A stretch of DNA of 64,000 nt from an uncultured Brachyspira sp. (GTDB lineage: Bacteria; Spirochaetota; Brachyspiria; Brachyspirales; Brachyspiraceae), in contig NZ_CALXRM010000009.1 of NCBI RefSeq assembly GCF_944390845.1, forward strand, positions 1-64,000, written 5' to 3'. Shown one piece after another: positions 1 to 8,636 of this stretch. A program made the position numbers and the translations under genes. The notes beneath the pieces are model-generated. The model saw only the letters and a list, made by a program, of their open reading frames with translations, ran no database searches and was not told the DNA's origin. Position 1 is the stretch's first letter, and each line of letters begins with the position of its first letter.

Positions 1-61
1 AAAATCCATATTATTATTATACAATATATTAAAAAAATTGACAAACTTAAAAATTTTCAGT

Positions 62-331
62 ATATACCAAAAATTTTAGAGTTTGTCAAAAAATACAATT
101 TTAAATTTAGGTTATTTGTGGGGACTAGCCCCCACACCCCCAGTTCTTTTGCGACTGAAAGGAGTGCCTGTGGTATTGACACAAAGAACCAAAAAGACTG
201 CATTTTTAACACAAATCTTGTTTTTACTTCACATTTCAAACAAAACTTAATAATATTTTATACTATTAATAAACAAAAATTACATTTACAAAAAAGTAAA
301 AATTGACAAAATATAGTTGTTTAGGTATATA
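62..331. repeat. Interspersed repeat element, copy A (gene-free)
   Basis: The left end resembles TATACC...TTTGTCA and the right end is TTGACAAAATATAGTTGTTTAGGTATA split as an inverted match to the ends of the other copies at 6671, 18916, 52718, 53065 and 57803. Inside is a block with the pieces CGACTGAAAGGAGTGCCTG and CACAAAGAAC that recurs in the other copies. No convincing gene lies in 1-368; short open frames here are by-products of the repeat. A second conserved piece, TTGACAAACTTAAAAATTTT, sits just upstream at 38-57. Confidence 0.6.
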
Positions 332-368
332 TTAACAAATTATAGTTTTATCAAATAGAAGTATATTT

Positions 369-842
369 TTACTTATTTAATTTTGGAGATACGTATATAT
401 TATTTTGTTTTAATTTTAAAGCAAATATGATTATCATTACAGCAAATACTATAAATATAAATGCTAATATTAAAGTATATTTATTTGGTTCATTAATTAT
501 TGTGTTAGTTTCTATATCATAAAGTATCATAACTTTTGAATTAATATTGAAGTTAGTATCTAATTCTTTCATATAAGAATTTGTTAAAATTATATTTTCA
601 TTGCTGTAATTGAAACTATACACTACATTAGCAAATTTTCTTTTTTTGATAGTGCCGTATTCATAGTATTCAATATTTTTTACATCAGCATATATTTTTA
701 TTATATTTGTATTATTGTATGTGAATTTTATATGAATGAAAACTATCATGAAAGATGCAAATAGAAACATCAATGCTATAATGAAAAGTGTTATTTTATG
801 TTTTATTATTTGGTATTTACTATTCATATATTTAATTTTCAA
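369..842 (-). CDS. Small membrane protein, DUF3592-like
   Basis: A 157-residue protein with one hydrophobic helix near residues 15-37 and a second at about 125-145, flanking an extracytoplasmic domain of roughly 85 residues. The middle part, with a Y-S-F-N-Y strand followed by a polar loop and V-M-I-L-Y-D, resembles the small beta domain of DUF3592 proteins, whose function is unknown. The end is Lys/Asn rich. It stands alone, divergent from the OppA gene at 1091, with 248 bases of AT-rich DNA between the two start codons. The family assignment comes from pattern alone and is tentative; that it is a real membrane protein is likely. Confidence 0.6.
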   Translation of the reverse strand: MKIKYMNSKYQIIKHKITLFIIALMFLFASFMIVFIHIKFTYNNTNIIKIYADVKNIEYYEYGTIKKRKFANVVYSFNYSNENIILTNSYMKELDTNFNINSKVMILYDIETNTIINEPNKYTLILAFIFIVFAVMIIIFALKLKQNNIYVSPKLNK

Positions 843-1090
843 AATGTATTTTTATAAAATATTTAAATTAAAAATTGTATTACCTAATAATCGTTTTATA
901 TATTATTAAAGTTACTGATAATAACAAAAAGTAATTAAATAAATTTAAATATCTTCATTATATATTAATATATTTTTATAATTAATGAAACTAAAAAATA
1001 TAAAAAAATATATAATAATTAATTGATTTTTTACTATATGTAGTATATATTACTCTGCGATAAATACTATTGAAATAAAGGGATTAATTT

Positions 1091-2704
1091 ATGAAAAAGA
1101 TTTTTTATTTAATTTCTACATTATTATTAATCAGCTTAATCTTTATTTCTTGTTCTTCACAGAATAAAGGTTCTGATAATTCTAATGAGTTATTTATAAA
1201 TGTAGGGCCTGAACCAAAAACAATAGACCCAACATTAAATATAGCTTCAGATGCTTCTGTATATATAATTCATGCATTTGAAGGACTTACTACAAAAAAT
1301 AAAGAAGGTAAGTTAATAGGCGGTGCAGCAGAAAGTTGGGATATAAGTGAAGACGGACTTACTTATACATTCCATTTAAGAACTAATGGAAAATGGTCTG
1401 ACGGTACTCCAGTAACATCTAAAGATTTTATATATGCTTGGAAAAGAGCAGTTGATCCTAAAACTGCAAGCGAATATAGTTATCAGTTTGAGCCTGTAAA
1501 AAATGCTATGGCTATAAATGCAAGCAAAATGGAATTGGATACTTTAGGAATAAAGGCTATTGATGATTATACTTTAGAAGTGACTTTAGAGAAACCTACA
1601 GCTTATTTCTTGGAATTAACAGCTTTTCCTACATTCTACCCAATTAGACAAGATATTATAGAAAAATACGGCGACACTTGGACTATGAGCCCAGAAAGTT
1701 ATATAGGAAATGGTTCCTATGTAATGATAGAACGCAATATTGATGATAATATAGTAATGGTAAAAAATACTAATTATTGGGATTATGCTAGTTTAGTACC
1801 GGAAAAAATTACTTTTGTTTTAATGGATAATCCTACAGCATCAGTAGCAGGAATAAAAGAAGGTTCTTTACATCTTTCTGACAGAGTACCTTTTCAAGAT
1901 ATTGATGCTTTAAAATCTGAAGGATTACTTCAATTTGTTAATTTATTTGGTACTTATTATTATGCACTTAATCATACTAATGAAGTATTGAAAGATCCAA
2001 AAGTGAGAAAAGCATTATCTCTTGTTATAGATAGAAATTATATAGTAGATAATGTTGTAAAAACAGGAGTTCCATCTGGTGCTTTTGTTCCTTATGGAGC
2101 ATCTGATGTTAATGGTGATTTTAGAGAAGTAGGCGGAGATTATATTAGTGTTAAGCCTGAAGATTATCAAAAGAATGTTGAAGAAGCTAAAAAATTAATG
2201 GCTGAAGCAGGATATACTAATGGCGATGGTTTTCCTGTACTTCAATTTATAGTTGATTCTAATGTACAAATTCCTACTTTTGAGGCAGTACAGCAAATGT
2301 GGAAAGAGCATTTAAATGTTGATAGTACAGTAAGTCAGCAGGAATGGGCTGTATTTTTACAAACTTTATATACTGATAAGAATTATGTTGTAGGAAGAAG
2401 CGGTTGGACAGGCGATTATAATGATCCTATGACTTTCTTAGGTATGTTCTTAAGTTACAGTCCTCAAAACCATGCTTTATTTACTAATAAAGAATATGAC
2501 GGACTTCTTCAAACTGCTATGGGTACTATAGATCAAAATATCAGAATGGACGCTATGCATAAGGCTGAAAAAATATTAATGGATAATGATGTTATTATAC
2601 CTTTATATTATTATACTACTCCTATATTGATAAATACTAAATTAAAAAATGTTGTATTTGACAGTTTAGGAAAACATAGATTCAGTTATGCTTATATGGA
2701 ATAA
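1091..2704 (+). CDS. Oligopeptide ABC transporter substrate-binding lipoprotein (OppA family)
   Basis: Binds peptides outside the inner membrane and delivers them to an Opp-type importer. The 537-residue protein begins with a lipoprotein signal ending at L-I-F-I-S-C (Cys 21). SBP family 5 signatures follow: G-P-E-P-K-T-I-D-P near residue 41, then A-E-S-W-D-I-S-E-D-G-L-T-Y-T-F-H-L-R and K-W-S-D-G-T-P-V at about 80-105. The length is normal for OppA. The start has a GGGATTA stretch upstream. No permease or ATPase gene is adjacent, so it probably works with a transporter encoded elsewhere. A paralogue lies at 55266; the two share motifs throughout, including an R-N-Y-I-V patch and a D-Y-Q-K-N-V-E-E-A-K-K-L stretch. 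Confidence 0.93.
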   Translation: MKKIFYLISTLLLISLIFISCSSQNKGSDNSNELFINVGPEPKTIDPTLNIASDASVYIIHAFEGLTTKNKEGKLIGGAAESWDISEDGLTYTFHLRTNGKWSDGTPVTSKDFIYAWKRAVDPKTASEYSYQFEPVKNAMAINASKMELDTLGIKAIDDYTLEVTLEKPTAYFLELTAFPTFYPIRQDIIEKYGDTWTMSPESYIGNGSYVMIERNIDDNIVMVKNTNYWDYASLVPEKITFVLMDNPTASVAGIKEGSLHLSDRVPFQDIDALKSEGLLQFVNLFGTYYYALNHTNEVLKDPKVRKALSLVIDRNYIVDNVVKTGVPSGAFVPYGASDVNGDFREVGGDYISVKPEDYQKNVEEAKKLMAEAGYTNGDGFPVLQFIVDSNVQIPTFEAVQQMWKEHLNVDSTVSQQEWAVFLQTLYTDKNYVVGRSGWTGDYNDPMTFLGMFLSYSPQNHALFTNKEYDGLLQTAMGTIDQNIRMDAMHKAEKILMDNDVIIPLYYYTTPILINTKLKNVVFDSLGKHRFSYAYME

Positions 2705-2751
2705 TATTTAAATATTATTTTGTACTATTTAGTGTCAAATCCAGTTATTAT

Positions 2752-2833
2752 TTTTTATTTTACAGTAGTTTAATAATCTTTATTATAGAAATATTGAATT
2801 TTATTAAGCTGCTGTAAATAAAAGATATTTTTT
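2752..2833 (+). terminator. Long imperfect hairpin, probable terminator
   Basis: The arm at about 2753-2776 (TTTTATTTTACAGTAGTTTA) pairs imperfectly with about 2800-2824 (ending GCTGCTGTAAATAAAAG) and is followed by a T-rich run. It sits 50 bases after the OppA gene and would end its transcript. Confidence 0.5.
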
Positions 2834-2908
2834 GCCAAATTATTTATTTTTTATTCGAATAAAAAACCATTATAAATATTTAATAATATATTAATTTAAG
2901 GAACCATA

Positions 2909-3705
2909 ATGTTTAAAAATTTAGGATTACAATTTAAAATTAGTGCTGTAATATTGCTGCCTCTTCTTATTATGATGATAATATCAAGTTTAATCAACAT
3001 AATGGTAGTAAATGATGAGCTGGAAACTCAGGCTTTAATCTATTTAAAACAAAGTGTAGAAGCACAGGCCGCTAATGCAGAAAATGTATTAAAAACAGAA
3101 TATAATTATTTAAAGACATTATCTTCTTCAGTAAGCGATTTATATAATGTTGGCATAAGAAACAGAAATTCCTATGCTGAACTTATAGATTATTATATTT
3201 TAAATATGCCTGAAAGTATGACTGGAGTTGCTCTAATATTGGAAAAAACGGTATAGCTTTCCAAACTAATATATTGGCTTTGAATGCTTCTGTAGAGGCA
3301 GCACGTGCTGGTGAGCAAGGACGCGGATTTGCCGTTGTAGCCAGTGAAGTAAGAAATTTAGCACAAAATACTCAAGATTCGGTAAAAAATATTACAGAAT
3401 TAATAACAGATAGTAATGAAAAAATACATTTGGCTGCTGAGAGTGTTAAAGAGTCGCAGGAAATATTTGTTGAATTATCAAATAAAATGGATACAGTATC
3501 TCAGCTTATGGATCAAATAAATACATCAGCTCAGGAACAGCAGTCAGGAGTTGAACAAATAAATATGGCTATAAATAATATGGAGGCTTCTTTACAGCAT
3601 AATGCCGCTTTAGTTGAGCAGACAACAGCAACTTCAGAAACTCTATTAAATGAAGCTAACGGTTTAAAAACAGCTATAGATTATTTTAAACTAAAAGCTA
3701 ATTAA
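2909..3705 (+). pseudogene. Methyl-accepting chemotaxis protein with the middle deleted
   Basis: The first frame (2909-3256) encodes 115 residues: a short cytoplasmic start, one membrane helix at about 13-32 and the beginning of a periplasmic dCache-like sensor ([13 protein letters not shown]). It hits a stop at 3254-3256. A different frame reads on from before the stop with [18 protein letters not shown], the conserved tip of the MCP signalling hairpin, then [14 protein letters not shown] and a coiled-coil return helix ending at 3705. A normal receptor has several hundred more residues (rest of sensor, second membrane helix, HAMP, descending helix) between these points. The joint near 3240-3252 is therefore an out-of-frame deletion. 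A TTG at 3274 could start the C-terminal piece alone, but no ribosome site precedes it. Almost certainly non-functional. Confidence 0.85.
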
Positions 3706-3810
3706 TATTCTATTTTTTTATAGAATTTTTTTTATTTTTAATATATATTTATAGAACATTTTTAATGTTATTTCATTACAAATAACAAATAATTTAAGAG
3801 GGATAATTTA

Positions 3811-5343
3811 ATGTCAGAAAATCAAAATAATTCTGAAAATACACAAAATGAAAAAAATGTAAGTGTAGAAAAAAATGCAGAAAAAGAAAACAGAAAAGAA
3901 AAATTAAACACATTAAGAGCTATGGGAATTAACCCATTTCCAAACAGTTATGATGTAACTTATAAATCAAAAGATATAGCAGATAAATTTGAAGAATTAG
4001 AGAAGAATGAAACAGAAGTTGCTGTTGCCGGAAGAATTATGCTTTATAGGGTAATGGGTAAATCTTCATTTTTAACTATAAAAGATTCAGCAGGCACAAT
4101 TCAGGCTTATATACAAAAAGATAAAGTAGGCGATGAATTTTATAATACAGTGTTTAAAAAGTTAATAGATATAGGCGATATAGTTGGAGTTAAAGGTACT
4201 GTATTTAAAACTAAAACAGGTGAAATAACTATATATGCAAATGAATTAAAATTATTAACAAAATCACTTAATCCATTGCCGGAAAAATTCCATGGTTTAA
4301 CTGATACAGAAATGCGTTATAGACAAAGATATGTTGATTTAATAATGAATGATGATGTAAAAGAAGCATTTATTAAAAGATCTAAAATGGTTTCTGCTAT
4401 AAGACAAGTAATGATTGATAATAATTTCTTGGAAGTAGAAACACCTATGATGCACCCTTTAATTGGAGGTGCTAAGGCTAAACCTTTTGTTACTCATCAT
4501 AATACTTTGGATATGACTTTATATTTAAGAATAGCACCAGAGCTTTATTTGAAAAGGCTTGTAGTAGGCGGTTTTGATAAAGTATTTGAACTTAATAGGA
4601 ATTTCCGCAATGAAGGTATATCTACAAGACATAATCCAGAGTTTACTATGATGGAAGCATATATGGCTTATGCTAATTTCCACAAGGTTATGGAATTAGT
4701 TGAAGAAGTATTCTCAAAAGTATGCTTCAAATTAAACGGAAAATATACTTCTCAGTATAAAGATTATGAAATTAATTTTGAACCTCCTTTTGCTAGAGTT
4801 CCTATGGTAGATTTAGTAAAAGAGCATTCAGGATTGGATTTTAATGCTATACAGTCAGATGATGAAGCATTAGAAAAAGCTAAGTCAATAGGTGTAGAAA
4901 TAGATACTTCAAAAACTAAACCTACTAAATGGGAAGTAATGGTTGCAGTATTTGAGGAAAAAGTAGAAGAAAAATTAATACAGCCTACATTTGTTATTAA
5001 TTATCCTAAATCAGTTTCGCCTCTTTCAAAATCTTATCCTGATAATCCAGACATTACAGAAAGATATGAATTATTTATAGGCGGAATGGAAATGTCAAAC
5101 GGATTCAGTGAGCTTAATGACCCAATAGACCAAAAAGAACGTTTTGAGGAACAATTAAAAGCTAAAGCACGCGGCGAAGATGAGACTATGGATATGGATT
5201 TAGATTATATTAATGCTTTGGAATATGGACTTCCTCCTACAGGCGGTCTTGGTATAGGTATTGATAGAATGGCTATGTTATTCTTGAATGTTCCTAGCAT
5301 TAGAGATACTATTCTTTTCCCTCAGATGAGAAAAATTGAATAA
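3811..5343 (+). CDS. lysS: Lysyl-tRNA synthetase, class II
   Basis: Charges tRNA-Lys with lysine in the cytoplasm. At 510 residues it has the usual length. A Lys/Asn/Glu-rich leader of about 30 residues precedes the OB-fold anticodon-binding domain (about 75-170). The class II catalytic core follows: motif 2 around F-R-N-E-G-I-S-T-R-H-N-P-E-F-T and motif 3 G-L-G-I-G-I-D-R-M-A-M-L-F near the C-terminus. The start has GAGGG seven bases upstream. The last 30 codons have a decayed second copy at 18170-18250, on the far side of the glycosyltransferase island, which makes this 3' end a probable junction of a past insertion or duplication. Confidence 0.97.
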   Translation: MSENQNNSENTQNEKNVSVEKNAEKENRKEKLNTLRAMGINPFPNSYDVTYKSKDIADKFEELEKNETEVAVAGRIMLYRVMGKSSFLTIKDSAGTIQAYIQKDKVGDEFYNTVFKKLIDIGDIVGVKGTVFKTKTGEITIYANELKLLTKSLNPLPEKFHGLTDTEMRYRQRYVDLIMNDDVKEAFIKRSKMVSAIRQVMIDNNFLEVETPMMHPLIGGAKAKPFVTHHNTLDMTLYLRIAPELYLKRLVVGGFDKVFELNRNFRNEGISTRHNPEFTMMEAYMAYANFHKVMELVEEVFSKVCFKLNGKYTSQYKDYEINFEPPFARVPMVDLVKEHSGLDFNAIQSDDEALEKAKSIGVEIDTSKTKPTKWEVMVAVFEEKVEEKLIQPTFVINYPKSVSPLSKSYPDNPDITERYELFIGGMEMSNGFSELNDPIDQKERFEEQLKAKARGEDETMDMDLDYINALEYGLPPTGGLGIGIDRMAMLFLNVPSIRDTILFPQMRKIE

Positions 5344-5398
5344 TAAGTTTTTATTATAAATATCGTTATAATATGATATAATTTGTTAAGGTGGTATT

Positions 5399-5446
5399 TT
5401 ACATTTTATATAATATATGTTATTATATAAAATGTAATTATTTTTA
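5399..5446 (+). terminator. Perfect hairpin with T-run after lysS
   Basis: TTACATTTTATATAA at 5399-5413 pairs with TTATATAAAATGTAA at 5421-5436 or so, followed by TTATTTTT. It lies between lysS and the first glycosyltransferase, so it probably ends the lysS transcript. Confidence 0.6.
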
Positions 5447-5462
5447 GTATTTTGGAGTTTTC

Positions 5463-6569
5463 ATGAAAATTGAAGAAATAATCAATAAAATTGTATGGTA
5501 TGTACCTTTTAGAAAAAAGAGAGATCTTTTAAGAAATGAATTAAATCAGTTAATTAACGATATCATAAAAGAAAAGAATAAAGCTATAGAAGAAAAAAAC
5601 AAAGCTATAGAAGAAAAAAAGAAAAATTATGAACAACTAAATAAAAAAATTGATGATATAAATGGTAAAATATATGCTTTTAACAAAGATTTAAATAATA
5701 GATTTTTGTCTTTAAGAAAAGAAATTTCTTTATTAGAATTAAGAAACAAAGCTAGAATGCAGATATTGTCATTAGGTGATGAGCAAATTATAAAAGAGAC
5801 TAGAAAAGAAAAATTAATAGTAAGTTTAACAACCTTTCCTCAAAGAATATATGATATAGATATAGTTTTATTTTCATTATTAAATCAAACTGTAAAACCG
5901 GATAAAATAATATTATGGCTTTCAAGAGAAGAATTTCCAAATTTAGAAAAAGATATTCCTGTTCACATACTTAATATGAAAAAATTTGGTATAGATATAG
6001 AGTTTTGTAATAATCTATACTCATATAATAAAATAATTCATTCATTAAAAAAATATCCTAATGATTTAATAGTAGTAGCAGATGATGATGTATATTATGA
6101 ATATAATTGGCTTGAAAAATTATATAATGCTTATTTAGAAAATCCAAATTATATTCATTGTCATAGAGCACATAAAATTCAATTTGATGAAGATGGAAAT
6201 ATTTTACCATATACTAAATGGATTGAATGTGTAGAAAGTGGCAATACTAATATTTCTTTTTCTAATTTTATAACAAATGTTGGTGGAGCATTATATAAAT
6301 TAGAATTTTTATATAAAGATGTTTTTAACGATAAATTATTTATGGAGTTATGTCCTAAAGCAGATGATATTTGGTGTTGGGCCATGGCCGTTTTAAATGG
6401 TACAAAAATTCATGTAGTTAAAGATAATATTAATAAGATTATTGAAGTTGGCTATGATTATTATGTTAAATTGTGGCATGTGAATAAACTTCAAAATTTT
6501 AATGATGTACAATTAAATAATGTTTTTGACTATTATGGGGACAAATTGAAAAATAAAATAAATATATAA
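5463..6569 (+). CDS. GT-A type glycosyltransferase with N-terminal INKI-W module
   Basis: A predicted sugar transferase for surface glycan synthesis. The 368-residue protein has three parts. Residues 1-25 are the module E-I-I-N-K-I-V-W-Y-V-P-F-R-K-K-R-D. Residues 26-90 are a charged helical linker with E-K-N-K-A-I-E heptads. From about residue 115 comes a nucleotide-sugar fold: V-S-L-T-T-F-P-Q-R-I, L-L-N-Q-T-V-K-P-D-K-I-I-L-W-L, then the metal-binding A-D-D-D at 206-209 and a second acidic motif K-A-D-D-I-W-C-W. The pattern is that of GT2-like LPS transferases with aspartate clusters; donor and acceptor are not predictable. GGAG lies eight bases before the start. It is closely similar to 10114-11223 and shares its catalytic domain with 14806-16314. 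A very short frame with no partner begins at 6582 right after it. Confidence 0.82.
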   Translation: MKIEEIINKIVWYVPFRKKRDLLRNELNQLINDIIKEKNKAIEEKNKAIEEKKKNYEQLNKKIDDINGKIYAFNKDLNNRFLSLRKEISLLELRNKARMQILSLGDEQIIKETRKEKLIVSLTTFPQRIYDIDIVLFSLLNQTVKPDKIILWLSREEFPNLEKDIPVHILNMKKFGIDIEFCNNLYSYNKIIHSLKKYPNDLIVVADDDVYYEYNWLEKLYNAYLENPNYIHCHRAHKIQFDEDGNILPYTKWIECVESGNTNISFSNFITNVGGALYKLEFLYKDVFNDKLFMELCPKADDIWCWAMAVLNGTKIHVVKDNINKIIEVGYDYYVKLWHVNKLQNFNDVQLNNVFDYYGDKLKNKINI

Positions 6570-6670
6570 TAGGATTTATTTATGGAAGATATAAAAGTAT
6601 ATATATTATACAGTTAGAGAGGATTCTTTATATAGATATGTAAAATTAAATCTAAAAAAATTATCTCTAG

Positions 6671-7379
6671 TATATAGCTAAACAACCATATTGTGTCAGG
6701 AATTATTTTCTTATTTTTATTATTTGTTGGAAATAGCCTTATAGCTATACCTACTTCGTCACACCCCCACAGTTTTTTATAACCTAAGAAAGTACTGTAA
6801 TATTGGCATAGAAGAATCAAGAATCTAACAACTCATATTTGTTATGTGAAAGAACTGCATTTAACTAAGTTTACCTTTTAGTGTAGTCTATATTTAGGTT
6901 GTATCTTATATCTTATATCTAATATTATATATTTTTTTGATATAAAGTTCTAGTAATTGACTTTTGTGTTCTGAGTGCCGTAGTCAGTAACTTTGATGAA
7001 GTTGTGGTGAAAAAGTTACTAACGATATATAGTGTATCAGTTGCCAAACTTAAAAAAATCAGTATAGAAAAAAAAGATTTCATAGAATATACTGAAAATT
7101 CTTAAGTTTGTCAACTGATACACTTTATATAAATGTTATCTACTTTTTTGTAGCACAAAAAAGTAGCAAAAAATGCAATTGCTGGAACTTTATATTTGAA
7201 AAATACTTATTAAATATAGGATATATCCTATATTTGGATTAAAAATGCAGTTGTTTTGGTTCTTTTATACCAGTAAAAGAACTGGGATGCTACGAAGTAC
7301 ACAGAGCGGTGGGCAAAGCCCAGCAGATATTTAAAATTTAAAAAAATTATTTATGACAAAATATAGTTGTTTAGGTATA
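6671..7379. repeat. Interspersed repeat element, copy B (degraded, expanded)
   Basis: The left end at 6671-6697 reads TATATAGCTAAACAACCAT then ATTGTGTCA, a mutated form of the family terminus. The right end at 7354-7379 is intact (TGACAAAATATAGTTG plus TTTAGGTATA). Near the right end is the block GCAGAGCGGTGGGCAAAGCC, which appears inverted at 18980-19000 and directly at 57945-57965. This copy is longer than the others because of a hairpin insertion and divergent filler. Confidence 0.55.
7031..7124. repeat. Long inverted repeat (35-bp arms) inside copy B
   Basis: The left arm 7031-7066 starts AGTGTATCAGTTGCCAAACT. The right arm 7088-7124 ends AGTTTGTCAACTGATACACT. The outer 13 bases pair perfectly, the rest with a few mismatches, around a 21-base centre. 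The inner parts match the TTGACAAACTTAAAAATTTT terminus seen at 38, 19292 and 53040, so the structure looks like two such termini joined head to head. Confidence 0.7.
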
Positions 7380-8636
7380 TTCTAAAAAATCGAATAGGTA
7401 CTATTTTATATATACCATTGTTTGTGGAGAGATGTGTATAATAGATTTTTTATTATTAATGAAATGATTAGGTAAGTATATAAAATTATGTGCATAATTT
7501 TTCTGAAAAAATAGAATGTAAAAAGTTCTGGAAATAAAAGAATAAGAAAAAGATTATTACAAGGCTAGTTATCAAAAATATAATATTATAAACATATCTA
7601 TTAATAAAGAATAATAATACTTATGAAAAAATATATGTTACAAAAATAATTATTTGATATATTGATGGCATGAAAAATAAAATAAATAATTTGGATGCTA
7701 AAATAAATCAATTTTTAATCAATAAAAAAATTTGCATTATTTTCTATATACAATTTATAAGATAAAAAAATACATACTTATTTGGAACAAAAATATCATG
7801 TAAAAGATAATTAAATATATAATATTTTATTATAAATATTCATATATAAACAATTATATTTTTTTAATTTATTATGAATATAAATTGTTGTTTTTTATAA
7901 CATAAAATATTACTATCATTAACTTGGATATGTTTTTAATATATCACAAAACTTTTATTTTTATAAAAAATGATGTTTTTTGATTCTTCTTTTATGTTTT
8001 CTTAAAAATATAGTATTTTTTGTAAATCAACTCTATTCAAATATTTAAAATAATTAATTTTGATAAAATACTATTATTTTAATATATGTAAATTAGTTCT
8101 AAAATTACATAATACTTACTACTAGATATAGAAATAGTTTATGAAGTTATATATGATTAATATGTAGTTATATTTTTGAAAAAATATTGAATATGATTAA
8201 TAATTAATATAAAAATAAAAATTATAGTATATAAAGTATTATTATATAGTTTTTTATTTGTAAATATTAATATATAGTTATTTAATAATATATATAACTA
8301 TATATATTAATATAATACTATTTATACATATAAAATGTTTGTTTTGTCTATTTTTTATGAAAAAAATCTATAAAAATAATTTTTTTATTTTTTATTTTTT
8401 ATTAAATGTGTTATAATATTACAAAATTAATATTTTTATTTATGTGTTAATCATATAGCTATTAAGTAATAAGTCAATAGTTTTATGTATACAAATATAT
8501 AAATTGTGTTTTTTATATAAAATAAAAAAATATATGCAATATTGTTATAATTTTTATACTGAAAATTGAAATCTATGATTGTAGCATAAATGTTATGTAT
8601 GTTTTTATATGAATAAAATTTTATTAAGGATGTATT

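Larger units (their letters stand above)
6570..8636. other. Two kilobases of decayed, gene-free DNA
   Basis: No frame of credible length or composition exists on either strand. The left half holds a degraded repeat element (6671-7379) with an internal hairpin (7031-7124). The right half is extremely AT-rich. At about 8140-8165 the reading V-Y-E-V-I-Y-D-stop-Y-V recalls the E-V-G-Y-D-Y-Y-V segment near the end of the glycosyltransferase at 5463, and 7671-7766 reads as a short Lys/Asn/Ile helix, so parts may be remnants of lost glycosyltransferase genes. A small frame at 6582-6617 (M-E-D-I-K-V-Y) has no support. Confidence 0.55.

Noticed and set aside
118..306. Short frames in repeat copy A and similar ones at 53040
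   Set aside because: They lie within the repeat family, are not conserved in frame among copies, and have no ribosome site.
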